Source of the DNA: Halogranum gelatinilyticum
GTDB taxonomy: Archaea > Halobacteriota > Halobacteria > Halobacteriales > Haloferacaceae
Direction: 5' to 3'
Assembly: GCF_900103715.1 (NCBI RefSeq)
Contig: NZ_FNHL01000002.1
Span: forward strand, 372,001-436,000
DNA length: 64,000 bases
Part shown: positions 8,641 to 16,236 of the stretch, one piece after another
Layout of the letters: each line of letters opens with the position of its first letter
How positions within the stretch are numbered: the stretch's first letter is position 1
Position numbers and translations under genes: made by a program
The notes under the pieces: generated by a model
Told to the model about the DNA's origin: nothing
What the model saw: only the letters and a program-made list of their open reading frames with translations
Database searches by the model: none

Positions 8641-9460
8641 CGGCGGGAGCCTCCGGTTGGGCAGCGTCGGCAGAGTTCGTCGACGGGCTGCCGTTCTCTT
8701 CCATCTTCTCGACCATCTCCGAGAGGTTCCCGAGCGGGTTGTTCTCGTCCGTGTCGTCGAGGTCGCGCTCGATGCCGAAGTCTTCGAGTGCCGACTCGAT
8801 AGCATCGTCCAGGCCCTCACCTTCGTCCGGCAGCGAGCCGCGTTTGAACGTCGAGACCACGGACATGGTGGCCGAGCGAGCCGCTTCACGCACGACGGAC
8901 CACGCTTGCGACTTGAGCGCGAATCCCTCCTGGGCGTCTTTCTCGAGCTGGCCGCGACAGCGTTGGACTGCGTGGAGCGATGCGAGCAGCTCTCGATCAG
9001 TGAGCGTTCCACGCCACGTCCCCCGGAGAGTTCCTTCGTCCTCGTTCACGTCGCGAGCGAAGACGAGCGTCGGGTGTATCCAGTCGAGCGCGCCTTCGAC
9101 GACCTCGAGGTCGCGGAACTCCTGCGAGGAGACCTGAAAGACACCCGCGCCGGATGGGTCCGCCGCGTCCACGTCGACGATGGTGATGAGCGACGGGTCG
9201 AACAGCATCGAGCGAACCCGCCGACCGAACGGCTTGCCGACCAGGGGCGTCAGAACAGCGACGGAGATCCCGACGATTCGCAGGTTGCGCGGAATCTCGA
9301 CACCGAGCAGCGAGCCAGCGACGAAGACCAGGAGGCCAACGCCCCCAAGAATCCACATCCGGTTGTCGACGCACCAGACGGCCAGCTCGTACCACGAGGT
9401 CGAAGGGTCCTCGGTCGGGTTGTCGGCTTGCTCCCGTGGAGCGAGGTCAGCGTCACTCAT
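8633..9460 (-). CDS. Viral membrane-anchored protein of the virion gene block
   Basis: 275 residues with two close hydrophobic segments at about 34-53 and 61-77, then a soluble acidic domain to the C-terminus ending in a Pro/Ala/Asp-rich tail. No enzyme motif seen. By position (between the spike and the ATPase) it corresponds to one of the conserved unassigned genes of pleolipoviruses. It begins inside the stop of the 192-residue gene (ATGA overlap). Confidence 0.72.
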   Translation of the reverse strand: MSDADLAPREQADNPTEDPSTSWYELAVWCVDNRMWILGGVGLLVFVAGSLLGVEIPRNLRIVGISVAVLTPLVGKPFGRRVRSMLFDPSLITIVDVDAADPSGAGVFQVSSQEFRDLEVVEGALDWIHPTLVFARDVNEDEGTLRGTWRGTLTDRELLASLHAVQRCRGQLEKDAQEGFALKSQAWSVVREAARSATMSVVSTFKRGSLPDEGEGLDDAIESALEDFGIERDLDDTDENNPLGNLSEMVEKMEENGSPSTNSADAAQPEAPADD

Positions 9461-10035
9461 GCCAACCGCTCCAGTCCGAGGTTCGATCCAACCTTGGCAG
9501 CGACGGCCTCGTCAAGGACGGCGATTACGATGGCGAGCGCCCCGCCGATGGCAGCGTCACGAACGTCCGTGCCGTCAAAGGGGCCGCCGATCAGGGAGGA
9601 ACTCGTCTCGACTTTGACCCAGGCGTACTCGTTGTTCTCGATAGAGCCGGGAGTCGTAAGCGACAGTGCCGGATTCGACGAGTCTTGTACGTTGATTCGC
9701 ACGACGTTCGTCCCCTTCGAGAGACGTTTTCTGACGAGTGTGCCCGTCCCAGTTCCTGACGAGTCGGAGGTCACGGCCTCGGTGACGGTGAGTAGCGTCG
9801 GAGCCTTCGCCTCGATCGTGAGCCGGAACGTTCCGTCCGAGTAGTCCCACTCGGTGATGCGAGTCAGCGGCCCGATTACTTGGACCGTCGAAGCGTTCTG
9901 ATCGGGAGACGAGGTTACGGTCGAGTTCGGCGTCGACGTGGTGGTCGAGGTCGTCGACTCTTGCGCCGCTGCGGGAGCCGTCGCGACGAGCGCGAGGAAC
10001 AGTACGACAAGCACAGTTCGGTGGTTGGATTTCAT
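9457..10035 (-). CDS. Exported viral protein with C-terminal helix
   Basis: 192 residues. The signal peptide is plain (hydrophobic core VLVVLFLALVATAPAAAQ, cleavage likely near 26), followed by a Ser/Thr linker (ESTTSTTTSTPNSTV), a beta-rich domain, and a hydrophobic segment AAIGGALAIVIAVLDEAVAA near 165-184. The product is expected outside the cell membrane, held by the C-terminal helix. It may be a second surface component next to the spike. A tRNA-T-arm-like hairpin sits just upstream of its ATG. Confidence 0.75.
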   Translation of the reverse strand: MKSNHRTVLVVLFLALVATAPAAAQESTTSTTTSTPNSTVTSSPDQNASTVQVIGPLTRITEWDYSDGTFRLTIEAKAPTLLTVTEAVTSDSSGTGTGTLVRKRLSKGTNVVRINVQDSSNPALSLTTPGSIENNEYAWVKVETSSSLIGGPFDGTDVRDAAIGGALAIVIAVLDEAVAAKVGSNLGLERLA

Positions 10036-10049
10036 GACCGAAGGGACAG

Positions 10050-10068
10050 GAGGGGAATCGAACCCCTC
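10050..10068 (-). other. Hairpin identical in form to a tRNA T-arm
   Basis: On the minus strand the sequence forms a 6-bp perfect stem (GAGGGG/CCCCTC) around the loop TTCGATT, which fits the T-loop consensus (T54 T55 C56 R57 A58). It occupies the 48-base gap between the 55-residue and 192-residue viral genes. I could not fold a D-arm, anticodon arm or matching acceptor around it, so it is not a full tRNA. It could be a tRNA remnant, an RNA-processing signal or a simple hairpin. Confidence 0.4.
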
Positions 10069-10083
10069 AGAGACACCAGTCTG

Positions 10084-10251
10084 TCAGGGTGCGAGGGCGT
10101 CGAGCGCGATGCCCTCGAGGAAACTCACGAGCCAGTCATAGCCCATCCCGAGAACGTCGATTCCCAGGAACTGCAGTGCCGCCACCACTAGGACGACACC
10201 AGCGATCTGGCCGAGAGGGACAACACGGAAGATGAGCCAAACGAACAGCAT
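10084..10251 (-). CDS. Small viral membrane protein
   Basis: 55 residues starting MLFVWLIFRVVPLGQIAG; hydrophobic from about 2 to 36 (one long or two short helices), then an amphipathic tail. The ATG is placed where TGATG overlaps the spike stop by one base. A longer upstream start would run into the spike gene and is unlikely. No family recognised. Confidence 0.65.
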   Translation of the reverse strand: MLFVWLIFRVVPLGQIAGVVLVVAALQFLGIDVLGMGYDWLVSFLEGIALDALAP

Positions 10252-11738
10252 CAGCTGTCCTTGTTGGCATAGACGGCGATGGCAGCCACCGCGACCAGCG
10301 CGACGACGATCTTGTTCGAGGTCCAACCGCTGGAGGCCCCACCACCGGAGGATTGGGCCTCTTGCTGCTCCTCGTAGAGCTTGGTGAGCTGGTCGATCTG
10401 CTCCTCGAGGTTGCTCACGTCCGTCGTCTCGTAGACGTGTTTCACGATGGTCGTGTTGGACACCGATTCACCGGTCTTCGTGTTGACCGCTGAGGTAATC
10501 TCGAACGAGGTCGCACCGGAGATCTCGTCGAGGTCCTGGATGTAGGCCGACTGATTCGAGTCAGCAGGCTGGACCGCCATCACGAAACGACCGCTGTAGT
10601 CTGCGAGCGTGTACGTGACATTGTTTTCGAGCGTCGAGAGGTCGTCGGCAGTGTAGTAGAGGGTGCCGTCGAGCGTCTCGATCGTCCCTCCCGTCGAGTT
10701 GTAGACCTCGATGGTGTGCGAGGCCGTGAGGTTCCCCGAGTAGCCGAGCGCGGCCATCTGGTAGGCAGCGAAGCTGTACGCTCCGGTGCTGTTGTAGGCA
10801 GTCGCACTCTGAACACCGATAGTGAACGGGTCGTAAAGGTCCGAGACGTTCAGCTCACCAGCGTTGTATTGGTTGTAGATTTCAGTAGCGAGCGTGTCGG
10901 TGTTGCTCTTGGCCCATTCGCTCTGTTGGACGATTTCGTGCCAGACGTCGGCGTAGCCCTGAGTGTCGACAACGACCTTCTCAGTGCCCGTCGAGTTGAC
11001 GTAGCGAACCGGCTTGTAGGCGCGGTAATCGGGGCTGGGGTCGCCCATGTAGTCGTTCCACGCATTAGCAGCGGGAGAACTGACGGGATTACTGTTGAGA
11101 GGCATGATTTTGTACGTGTAGTCCGGCTTGGACGTGACGTACAGGTGAGTCGTTACCTCGGAGCCGTCGACGAGGGTGTGGTTGTCCTCGCGGAACGATT
11201 CGGTGTACATATTGTCGCCCCCGGCGGTGGAGACGCGCAGCCACGTAGCAGAGTTCGCGTCGGAGACGTTCTTCATGTACATGGCGGCCTGCATATCCGT
11301 CTCGAAGCGGTTCAGCATATTCTCCTGAATAGTGGCGTAGTACGCTTCGACGGTGTTGGTGGCCTTCTCCTTGGCGACGGTCGCGTTGTCGCCGTCGTTC
11401 ATGGACATGATGATGGTCTGCTTAGCCTGCATCATGGCCTGTGCGCGGGTGTCTTCGAGGCGGTTGGACATGGCCGTCGTGTACTGCTCACTGGACGACT
11501 CTTGTGTTGCCGCGAGAGCGTCGAGGTTCGCCCGCGTGTCGGCGGGTGGGTCGTCGGGGTTGAATCGACACTCACCGTCAGCGTTCGGGCTAAACATACC
11601 ACGGACGAACGCAGCGGTCATGCTGTCGGCTGCGTCACAGTCTTGGAAGATAGCCGCCGAAGCCGGACCAGTCGCGCCGCTCGAGACGAGCAGAACGACG
11701 AACAGGGCAGCGACCGCTTTCCTTGCTATAGTTGTCAT
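10251..11738 (-). CDS. Pleolipovirus spike (receptor-binding/fusion) protein
   Basis: 495 residues. Signal peptide at 1-28 (ALFVVLLVSSGATGPASA), a large ectodomain with many N-x-S/T sites, a membrane-proximal heptad segment NLEEQIDQLTKLYEEQQEAQ (about 440-460), a Ser/Gly hinge (SSGGGASSG) and a C-terminal anchor NKIVVALVAVAAIAVYANKDS. This layout is that of pleolipovirus spikes, which handle receptor binding and membrane fusion at the virion surface. It follows the four-helix membrane protein by 21 bases, the conserved order of the two major structural genes. It would determine host range. Confidence 0.87.
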   Translation of the reverse strand: MTTIARKAVAALFVVLLVSSGATGPASAAIFQDCDAADSMTAAFVRGMFSPNADGECRFNPDDPPADTRANLDALAATQESSSEQYTTAMSNRLEDTRAQAMMQAKQTIIMSMNDGDNATVAKEKATNTVEAYYATIQENMLNRFETDMQAAMYMKNVSDANSATWLRVSTAGGDNMYTESFREDNHTLVDGSEVTTHLYVTSKPDYTYKIMPLNSNPVSSPAANAWNDYMGDPSPDYRAYKPVRYVNSTGTEKVVVDTQGYADVWHEIVQQSEWAKSNTDTLATEIYNQYNAGELNVSDLYDPFTIGVQSATAYNSTGAYSFAAYQMAALGYSGNLTASHTIEVYNSTGGTIETLDGTLYYTADDLSTLENNVTYTLADYSGRFVMAVQPADSNQSAYIQDLDEISGATSFEITSAVNTKTGESVSNTTIVKHVYETTDVSNLEEQIDQLTKLYEEQQEAQSSGGGASSGWTSNKIVVALVAVAAIAVYANKDS

Positions 11739-11759
11739 GAAGTGTGGAGAGAGGGTTGT

Positions 11760-12158
11760 TTACCGGACTGCGACGGCCCACGACACGAGCGTAGCCAGGA
11801 AGGCCAGCTGCATCCCGAGCGGATCACCGATTCCGGTGAGGAAGTCTGCGACCTCGGTGACGTACTCGTAGCCGAGGATGACACCAGGGCCAGCGAGGAT
11901 AGCGATCTTCTCCCAGTCCTCGTACCGCTCGAAGGACTTGGTTTCGCTGGACATGAACGCCACGAGGAACGCACCGAGCGATACGATGATGCTGTGAGTC
12001 CCGGTCAGGGTGTAGTTCGACAACCAGACGAGGGTGATGTCGGAGATCCCCCCAAACTGGTAGAGACTCGCCGCGATGAACGCCACCGACAGCGTGGCCG
12101 GGAGCGTCTTCAGCTCGCCGTAGTTCTTGAGGAACGACGACTTGTAGGAGGTCGCCAT
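11760..12158 (-). CDS. Pleolipovirus internal membrane protein (VP3-like)
   Basis: 132 residues with four hydrophobic segments (about 18-36, 42-70, 84-104, 114-131) and little else. In pleolipoviruses a small four-helix protein encoded just before the spike is a major virion component on the inner membrane face. The start ATGGCGACC overlaps the upstream stop as TGATG; an upstream extension would read back through the OB-like gene and was rejected. Confidence 0.8.
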   Translation of the reverse strand: MATSYKSSFLKNYGELKTLPATLSVAFIAASLYQFGGISDITLVWLSNYTLTGTHSIIVSLGAFLVAFMSSETKSFERYEDWEKIAILAGPGVILGYEYVTEVADFLTGIGDPLGMQLAFLATLVSWAVAVR

Positions 12159-12523
12159 CAGTTGTCCCCCAGAACAGCGACTTGGAAGTCGTAGGCTTCG
12201 CGTTCGTCGCCGTCGTCCGTTTCGTACTCGTAGGAGTCGGTACTCTTGCGAATCCCGATCGTGTCTCCGGGGCCGACGTCGGCCGCGTCGAGCTTGCGGT
12301 CGATCGTCCCGTTCGACCACATCTTGCAGAGTTGACCGTCGGGACGGGTGAGGTGCAGGACGTTGTTCTTGTACTTGCCGACGCCGCGCTCGATGTGCCG
12401 AACTTCGGCCACGAGGTCCTCGCCGGGCTGGAGTTTGACTACCGGAACGTCGTCGTTGTCGTCGTCGTTCGGGACGCTGACGGGAGTCAGATCGTCGAAC
12501 GAAGGCGTATCGTTGCTAGACAT
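12158..12523 (-). CDS. OB-fold-like protein of the viral operon
   Basis: 121 residues, acidic N-terminus (NDDDNDD), then a predicted beta-barrel: DLVAEVRHIERGVGKYKNNV, LHLTRPDGQLCKMWSN, GDTIGIRKSTDSYE, YDFQVAVLGDN. The spacing resembles small OB-fold nucleic-acid-binding proteins of haloarchaeal plasmids and viruses, so single-strand DNA binding during replication is plausible but not shown. It is the first gene of the virion operon and overlaps the next ATG by one base. Confidence 0.6.
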   Translation of the reverse strand: MSSNDTPSFDDLTPVSVPNDDDNDDVPVVKLQPGEDLVAEVRHIERGVGKYKNNVLHLTRPDGQLCKMWSNGTIDRKLDAADVGPGDTIGIRKSTDSYEYETDDGDEREAYDFQVAVLGDN

Positions 12524-12804
12524 GATACAGATGTATCTAGTCGAGGGGCCACTAGAACCGCAATCCGGCCTCGGTGGAAGTATCTCTTGAGAGGTATCGC
12601 CGGTTCACTACGACTGTGCCAACAGCGGCAGCTCACGATTCTAAAACGAGAGAGTAGCCGCGGACCGGGTAAGACCGCGGCCGGTGTCTCGGAGAGAACA
12701 GGGCGAGTCTATTCATCCCTCGCCCGTGCGATTCGCACGTATTACCTGTTCGTGGTCTGACGACCACGAGGTAAAATCGTTCTACAGGCTCTTTACCCTT
12801 CCGT
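12524..12804. promoter_or_regulatory. Viral control region with two adjacent hairpins
   Basis: This 281-base gap lies upstream of the virion operon and downstream of the WhiA-like gene. It contains the perfect inverted repeat cgtgcga-t-tcgcacg (12725-12739) and, 10 bases on, an 8-bp stem with 4-base loop (12750-12769: tcgtggtc-tgac-gaccacga) followed by taaaatc. They may be a terminator for the gene at 12805, operators, or part of a replication origin for the HUH-like Rep. Confidence 0.45.
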
Positions 12805-13599
12805 TCACGCGAATCGGCGTGAAACGCCCAAGTTGCGTGCCGCCTCAGCCGACACCACGACATTGCTACCATTAACCCGAACCGGGGCGTCGGCAACGTC
12901 GGCAAGGAAGTTCGCGAGTTCCGAAAGATACTGCTCACACCTCGATTCACGGAATGTCACCGTATCCTTGTCCTCGAACTGGTGGCCGCGATTCTGGAGA
13001 TAGACCTCGGCGAACCGACGTCGAACTCCCGTAGAGGCACTCGGTAACCAGATGGGGAGTGTCAGCTTCGTGTCTGAATTCTTTACCCCGATCGGCGCAC
13101 CGAGGACGTGCAGTAGCCGACCGAGGACAGAGGCATCCTGGCCTGGCACGACCTCAGTCGCGCGACCTGTCCCACGCTCGACAATCTTCGCGCTGACGCC
13201 AACCTCTTCAAGTGTGCGCCGAATCACTGACTGTTCCTCGCGAGCGTTCGTCGAAAAGTGCGGCACCCAGCGGTCGTTGATAGACCCTCCAGAAAACACC
13301 CACGCGACAAGTTCGACCATCGGGCCGAACATCCTCGAGTCGGCTTCAAGCGGTAGCCACTCGCGGCCCACCGCTGCGTCGATACCTCGGACTGCGTCAG
13401 GTTTCGCGCCGTCCATCCACGGTCGGATACGACTACGGGGCAGGTCAACACGCGTCGAAACGGCTTGACTTCCTTTGTTCGGATGCTTTGATGCGTAGCG
13501 CATTACGCGACGGTAGTCTTCGACACAGTCGTAAGGGTCGGCGTATCCCGGCGTTTTGTAAGTTCGTGCGAGATCCTGTTCGGTAGCGATGTAACTCAT
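12805..13599 (-). CDS. WhiA/LAGLIDADG-like putative DNA-binding regulator
   Basis: 264 residues. The N-terminal ~70 residues look helical and HTH-like (YRRVMRYASKHPNKGSQAVS, LPRSRIRPWMDG). Two copies of a LAGLIDADG-like fold follow: LVAWVFSGGSINDRWVPHF (about 97-115) and LPIWLPSASTGVRRRFAEVY (about 188-207). The acidic catalytic residues of the motif are replaced (FSGGS in place of the D-G ending), so nuclease activity looks lost. Bacterial WhiA shows the same combination of degenerate LAGLIDADG and HTH. A 6-bp inverted repeat lies directly before the ATG, suggesting self-regulation. Confidence 0.6.
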   Translation of the reverse strand: MSYIATEQDLARTYKTPGYADPYDCVEDYRRVMRYASKHPNKGSQAVSTRVDLPRSRIRPWMDGAKPDAVRGIDAAVGREWLPLEADSRMFGPMVELVAWVFSGGSINDRWVPHFSTNAREEQSVIRRTLEEVGVSAKIVERGTGRATEVVPGQDASVLGRLLHVLGAPIGVKNSDTKLTLPIWLPSASTGVRRRFAEVYLQNRGHQFEDKDTVTFRESRCEQYLSELANFLADVADAPVRVNGSNVVVSAEAARNLGVSRRFA

Positions 13600-13604
13600 G
13601 AGGG

Positions 13605-13618
13605 TTGTAACATTACAA
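13605..13618. promoter_or_regulatory. Inverted repeat before the WhiA-like gene
   Basis: ttgtaa-ca-ttacaa, a perfect 6-bp inverted repeat 6-19 bases upstream of the ATG at 13599 (minus strand). Its place between promoter and start fits an operator, perhaps for the gene's own product. Confidence 0.45.
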
Positions 13619-13639
13619 AAAACGGATTAGTTTGCCAGT

Positions 13640-14062
13640 TTAGCCCTGGTAGGTGCTAGAGGCGACAACCTGACCGTCGACGACGATACGAGTCGTGTCA
13701 CCGCTGGCGTATGCGTGGTCGATTGTGACCGTGTTACCGACAGTCAACTCGCTACCAAGATCGGTACTCGATACGTCAGTAGTACCGTCTTCAGTGATGA
13801 TGGTGTAGGTTGCCGACGTTGGGATAGGGTCGCCACCCTCATGGGTGACTACTGCACGGTCAACGTCGCCGTCATCATTAGTGTCAACGTAGTCAAACGA
13901 CAGACTTGCCTGCGGCGACGTATCATTCACGGAGTCGCCCAGACCGAGGACGAAGGTCCCGATGACGGCCGCGAGAATGACCGTGATAGCGACCATAAGG
14001 ATAACTCCAATAACGGGCGATACAGCGCGATCGTCTTGTGTAAACAGCGATTTGAGGTTCAT
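13640..14062 (-). CDS. Type IV pilin-like protein carried by the provirus
   Basis: 140 residues. N-terminus MNLKSLFTQDDRAVSPVIG, then the long hydrophobic helix VILMVAITVILAAVIGTFVLGL: this is the archaeal type IV pilin N-terminal domain (DUF1628) with a class III signal cut by a PibD-type peptidase before or around RAVSP. The remainder is a small beta-rich head. The start is chosen because GGAGAG lies about 10 bases upstream and the signal is then short, as usual; a start at 14155 would add 31 odd residues. Pilins are normally host genes for adhesion or twitching, so its presence inside the virus is unusual. Confidence 0.8.
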   Translation of the reverse strand: MNLKSLFTQDDRAVSPVIGVILMVAITVILAAVIGTFVLGLGDSVNDTSPQASLSFDYVDTNDDGDVDRAVVTHEGGDPIPTSATYTIITEDGTTDVSSTDLGSELTVGNTVTIDHAYASGDTTRIVVDGQVVASSTYQG

Positions 14063-14188
14063 TTTATTCTCTCCGACACCTTTCCACATTGGGGATGCAC
14101 AGTCTTTGCCCGGTGGCGACATCGCGCCTAACGTGCGATCTGTCGCGATCTCCAAGATATGTGGTGTGTCTGTAAGAGTAGAATGTCA

Positions 14189-14208
14189 GCAAAGGATATA
14201 AACTTTGC
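14189..14208 (-). promoter_or_regulatory. Promoter of pilin gene flanked by inverted repeat
   Basis: gcaaag-gatataaa-ctttgc: a perfect 6-bp inverted repeat brackets a TATA-like element, which reads tttatatc on the minus strand. A regulator bound here would block TBP. Transcription toward the pilin gene would start near 14170, giving a leader of about 110 bases before the chosen ATG. Confidence 0.45.
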
Positions 14209-14289
14209 TCCGAGATGTATCTGAAGTTAAATAACTATGTCTAAGGCTCACATATCTCTCGCTGTGGAGACAACTTCGAATTCGACAGA

Positions 14290-16236
14290 TCACCACGAGT
14301 AAGAAGGTTCAACGGAGCCAGTCTGTCGGTCCCGTTCAGCTGGATGCTTCATGCACTCACGATTTAGATCGTAGTAGTCCTCAACGTGGAGCACACTGTC
14401 GGCAGACTCTGGTCTGTCGAGACCGTGAGTTTCCACCAGATGTCGGGCCATCCAGACAGTGTCGTGAGTCGCAGTACGGCACTCCGAACAGCGCCACACC
14501 TCACCTGTACGGAGATCGTGACGAAGCCGTGTTTCGTCGAGGATCTGTTGAACGGGTAATTTCAGAGGGACCATATCGACACCACCGCCACCGGGTTGGT
14601 GTTCCTCACCGTCGCGGTCGACGATGGCAACGAGTTCCCACTCGTCGGAGGAAATGGGTCGACGGAACGACTCGGGTTCTGGTTCTTGGCCGTCGACGAC
14701 CTCACGCACAATCGGGGCGTGAATCGGGTCGATCATCAGCTCACCGAGGAGGTGTGGAATCAATACGGGACTGGGGTCGTAGAGTTCGAGGTACTCCTCG
14801 ACTTTCGAGCGGATTCGAGCACGAGTAGGTAGTTCTCCGATAGACGCCGCTTCTTTCGCGGACGGCCAGCGTTCGCTCAGCGACAGCACTCTGTCCTCCG
14901 TATCATCATCAAGAGCAGCAGTGAGTTCCTCGTCTGAAATTGGTTCATCGAGCTGTGTTTGATCGACGGACCAGCCGGAGCCACAGCAGGAACACACCAC
15001 GTCGAGACCGTTGCCGTCGTTCCATTTCACGTCCTCACCGTGAGCTAGTGTTTGGCGAGACTCGGGATGTTCAGCCCGCTGTTCACAGGCGTCGGCTTTG
15101 ACGGCGGAGGTCACAATCTTCGAGCGCGAGGTTCGGCGTCGAGCAGCGGACCAGTAAATCGCACCCCACGCTAGGTACTCGATGGGCTTGTCGAGGAGAT
15201 CCTCGGTGTAGCCACCCATGTACGTCGCGAGGTACGAACCCATGTTGCCCACGTCAGCGTTGAGACTGATGCAGCCGTGGGAGTCTTCGAGATAGTCGAC
15301 GTTCCGGTAGTCGTGTGCGTCGAAGGTGGCGTACTCGCACTCAGCGACGTGTTTGTCGACGACCCGCTCGAACTCGGGACCCACGGCTTCGAGGTTGAGG
15401 TCAGTCGCTTCGAAGTAGACGCCGACGTGAAGGTGAGTGTAGCAGGCGTTCATGCCGGGTGAAGCGTCAGGGTCAGCGGCGTCACCGACACCGTGTGGTT
15501 CCGCCTGGAGCCAGTACCCCCAATCGTCGGCCTCGAGGCCGAGATGGTACTCCATCGTGTTCCGCAGAGTGTCGCGGACGCCGTTGTACGAAAACGAGTC
15601 GTGAAGTGCGTCGGTGTGTTCGACCGGCGGAATGCGGTTTCCGCCGGGAACCGACGAGCCGGTGAGAGTCAGCATAGCCGTCGCGGGTGATTCCCATGCA
15701 GCGACGGCCTCTCCTCCAGTTGGCCGGTCGCCACCGGCCATCTGTCGCTGGAGTGCGAGCGCGCGAGCGTACTGTTTCTTCGAGTATTCTTCACCCCAGG
15801 CGTCAGCGAGCGGTACGTCGAACTGGTCGCCGTCACCGGTCGCGAAACGTGCGAGCAGTCCTTCGTACTTCGTGTGCGCGGTGAGGAACGCGGAGAGTGC
15901 GTCAGCCCATGTGGCCGCGTCTCGCCGAGCGAGTTCCGACACTTGAAAACTACCCTCTGTCGGCTGGTCGGATTCAACCATCACGTCGTGCCACTCTGCT
16001 TCGGTGACGATCCGGCGGAGCTTCCGGCCGTGCGTGCGGGAGATCGGGAGGTCAGCTAAGTGCGGGTACTCGTGCATGAACTCGATTACACGCTCGTGGA
16101 CCAGCTTGTCGTAGTCGTCCTCTCCGATTCGCTCGTTTCCGCCGGTTACAGAGTTAGTCTCCTTGGAAGGCCGAGAGGCAGCCCCGTTGTCCGATGTGGA
16201 CGAACCGGCGGCTCCAGGGCTTTCAGTGTCACTCAC
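14290..16236 (-). CDS. rep: Replication initiation protein, HUH-like, with zinc fingers
   Basis: 648 residues from the GTG that begins MSDTES (GGTGG six bases upstream); a GTG at 16245 adds three residues. Around residue 265, YTHLHVGVYF carries an H-hydrophobic-H motif as in rolling-circle Rep proteins; tyrosine-rich YLATYMGGYTEDL and YLAWGAIYWSAARRR follow, one of which may supply the nucleophile, but I cannot assign it. VVCSCCGSGW (about 412) and CSECRTATHDTVWMARHLVETH-type C2H2 sequence near 585 are probable zinc fingers. Large Rep genes at the end opposite int are typical of SNJ2-like proviruses. It overlaps the preceding zinc-finger gene. Confidence 0.8.
   Translation of the reverse strand: MSDTESPGAAGSSTSDNGAASRPSKETNSVTGGNERIGEDDYDKLVHERVIEFMHEYPHLADLPISRTHGRKLRRIVTEAEWHDVMVESDQPTEGSFQVSELARRDAATWADALSAFLTAHTKYEGLLARFATGDGDQFDVPLADAWGEEYSKKQYARALALQRQMAGGDRPTGGEAVAAWESPATAMLTLTGSSVPGGNRIPPVEHTDALHDSFSYNGVRDTLRNTMEYHLGLEADDWGYWLQAEPHGVGDAADPDASPGMNACYTHLHVGVYFEATDLNLEAVGPEFERVVDKHVAECEYATFDAHDYRNVDYLEDSHGCISLNADVGNMGSYLATYMGGYTEDLLDKPIEYLAWGAIYWSAARRRTSRSKIVTSAVKADACEQRAEHPESRQTLAHGEDVKWNDGNGLDVVCSCCGSGWSVDQTQLDEPISDEELTAALDDDTEDRVLSLSERWPSAKEAASIGELPTRARIRSKVEEYLELYDPSPVLIPHLLGELMIDPIHAPIVREVVDGQEPEPESFRRPISSDEWELVAIVDRDGEEHQPGGGGVDMVPLKLPVQQILDETRLRHDLRTGEVWRCSECRTATHDTVWMARHLVETHGLDRPESADSVLHVEDYYDLNRECMKHPAERDRQTGSVEPSYSW

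Noticed and set aside
10041-10115. Complete tRNA gene around the T-arm-like hairpin
   Set aside because: No acceptor stem partner, D-arm or anticodon arm could be folded; only the T-arm is present.
10716-12194. 492-codon open frame antisense to the spike
   Set aside because: Val/Arg-rich composition typical of the reverse complement of an acidic gene; no motif.
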